DNA of 64,000 bases, from assembly GCA_963816435.1 (NCBI GenBank), contig CAWFKS010000013.1, positions 124,001 through 188,000 on the forward strand, read 5' to 3'. Shown here in pieces: positions 63,088-64,000 of this stretch. Below the pieces are notes generated by a model. The model did no database searches and was not told where the DNA came from. It saw only the letters and a program-made list of their open reading frames with translations. The number at the start of each line of letters is the position of its first letter. Within the stretch, counting starts at the first letter, position 1. The position numbers were made by a program, and so were the translations under genes. The DNA is from CAWFKS01 sp963816435 (lineage in GTDB: Bacteria; Pseudomonadota; Alphaproteobacteria; Rhizobiales; Rhizobiaceae).

Positions 63088-64000
63088 ATGCGGGGACAGC
63101 GCGGTTTCTGGGACGTCGAGGATCGGCTGAAGGAGCTTTCGGCGGAAGGCGATCCATTGGAGAAGCTCGCAGCGACGGTCGATTTCGAGATGTTCCGGCC
63201 GGCCTTGGCGAAGGCGTTGCGCCGGCGCCATCCTTCAAAGGGCGGCCGTCCCGGTTTCGATCCGGTGCTGAAGTTCAGGATGCTGGTGCTGCAGGCGCTT
63301 CACGGCCTGTCATTGGCGCAGACGAGCTACATGGTGCGGGACCGCTTGAGCTGGATGCGGTTTTGCGGGCTCGGCCCCGGCGACACGGTTCCGGACGCCA
63401 ACACGCTTTGGGATTTCCGCGAGGCGCTGATCGCAGCCAAGGCGCTCGACAGGCTGTTCGAACGGCTGGACCGGGCGATCGCGGAAGCGGGCTATCTGCC
63501 GATGGGCGGCCAGATCATCGATGCGACGCTGGTGGCTGCGCCGAAGCAACGCAATACCGATGGCGAGAAGGCCGCCATCAAGGCAGGCGAGGTTCCTGAA
63601 GCCTGGAAGGACAAGCCGGCGAAGCTCCGGCAGAAGGACCGCGATGCCCGCTGGACGGTGAAGTTCGCCAAGGCAAGGCCGAACGACGAGGGCCAGCCGC
63701 AGATCGACATCGCCATCCCCTTCTTCGGCTATAAGAACCACATCTCGATCGACCGGCGGCACGGCATCATCCGCCGCGCTCTTGTGACCGATGCCGCCGC
63801 CCATGACGGTGCCCGGCTTCGCGAAGGGCTGATCGATCCGGCCAACACGGCCTCGGACGTGTGGGCCGACACGGCCTACCGGTCGGCGGCCAACGAGGCG
63901 TTTCTGGAAAGGTCGGGCAAGGTCAGCCGCATTCATCGAAAGAAGCCGAAGGGCAAGCCGATGCCGAAGCCGATCGCCAGGGGCAATGCCGCGAAGTCGA
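63088..64000 (+). CDS. IS5-family transposase, 3'-partial at window end
   Basis: Open from ATG at 63088 (after GGGAGGTCG) to the last base, 304 codons. MRGQRGFWDVEDRLKELSAE, SWMRFCGLGPGDTVPDANTL, GGQIIDATLVAAPKQRNTDG and PFFGYKNHISIDRRHG are typical of the IS5-group DDE transposase with the first Asp in IIDATLV. The second Asp region is VWADTAYRS. The stop and the catalytic Glu region lie beyond the window. Its left end (about 63013-63087) disrupts the DUF3644 gene. Confidence 0.88.
   Translation, partial: MRGQRGFWDVEDRLKELSAEGDPLEKLAATVDFEMFRPALAKALRRRHPSKGGRPGFDPVLKFRMLVLQALHGLSLAQTSYMVRDRLSWMRFCGLGPGDTVPDANTLWDFREALIAAKALDRLFERLDRAIAEAGYLPMGGQIIDATLVAAPKQRNTDGEKAAIKAGEVPEAWKDKPAKLRQKDRDARWTVKFAKARPNDEGQPQIDIAIPFFGYKNHISIDRRHGIIRRALVTDAAAHDGARLREGLIDPANTASDVWADTAYRSAANEAFLERSGKVSRIHRKKPKGKPMPKPIARGNAAKS

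Overview
The window is GC-rich (roughly 60-65 %), with codon use, gene families and mobile elements that point to an alphaproteobacterium of the Rhizobiales (Mesorhizobium/Aminobacter-like). This is an inference from gene content; no rRNA or complete tRNA is present. The left ~36 kb is a tightly packed catabolic region made of ABC transporters with their enzymes and regulators. The right ~27 kb is accessory DNA with insertion sequences, an integrase, broken genes and a possible biosynthetic cluster.

Layout. 1-10.7 kb: an amidase (5' end cut by the window edge), an acyl-CoA synthetase, a ribose-type ABC importer (permease, binding protein, a permease fused to a beta-propeller, a second propeller protein, a double ATPase) and an AhpD-like protein. 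Three of these genes carry five single-base insertions. 10.9-12.2 kb: an exported, repeat-rich PRC-barrel protein. 13-25 kb: a pectin/rhamnogalacturonan locus. It has kduD, an esterase, an oligosaccharide ABC importer, an unrecognised 847-aa putative carbohydrate-active protein, kduI, a GH88/GH105 hydrolase and a divergent LacI repressor with two operator-like palindromes. 25-29.6 kb: a flavin reductase/aldo-keto reductase/LLM monooxygenase operon facing a GntR regulator and a Gfo/Idh/MocA dehydrogenase. 29.8-36.6 kb: LeuCD-like hydro-lyase subunits, an isocitrate lyase/PEP mutase-type lyase, a LysR regulator and a nitrate/sulfonate-type ABC importer.

37-46.5 kb: an amidohydrolase, an IS3 element sitting between the 3' halves of an SDR gene and a LysR gene, a cold-shock operon, a decayed IS110, a class C beta-lactamase-fold hydrolase and a tyrosine integrase. 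46.7-53.7 kb: a minus-strand cluster of a SARP/BTAD-type regulator, a vanadium-haloperoxidase/PAP2 enzyme with a GIQ repeat, a subtilase, an LnmK/Pnap_2097-like protein and a membrane protein. Three 11-bp-spaced direct repeats lie upstream of the LnmK-like gene. 54.9 kb: a tRNA 3' fragment, read as the end of an integrated island that extends to the right.

55-64 kb: that island. It holds small frameshifted genes, a zinc-ribbon protein, an IS3 next to a truncated IS5, and a DUF3644 (HEPN-like) gene. The DUF3644 gene is split by a 2,003-bp IS1595-type transposon with 26-bp inverted repeats, an 8-bp target duplication and a PIN-toxin/antitoxin passenger pair. Further on it is cut by an IS5 transposase gene that runs off the window. 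Eleven of the 13 apparent non-programmed indels in the window are single-base insertions, so sequencing or assembly error must be excluded before the broken genes are taken as real pseudogenes.
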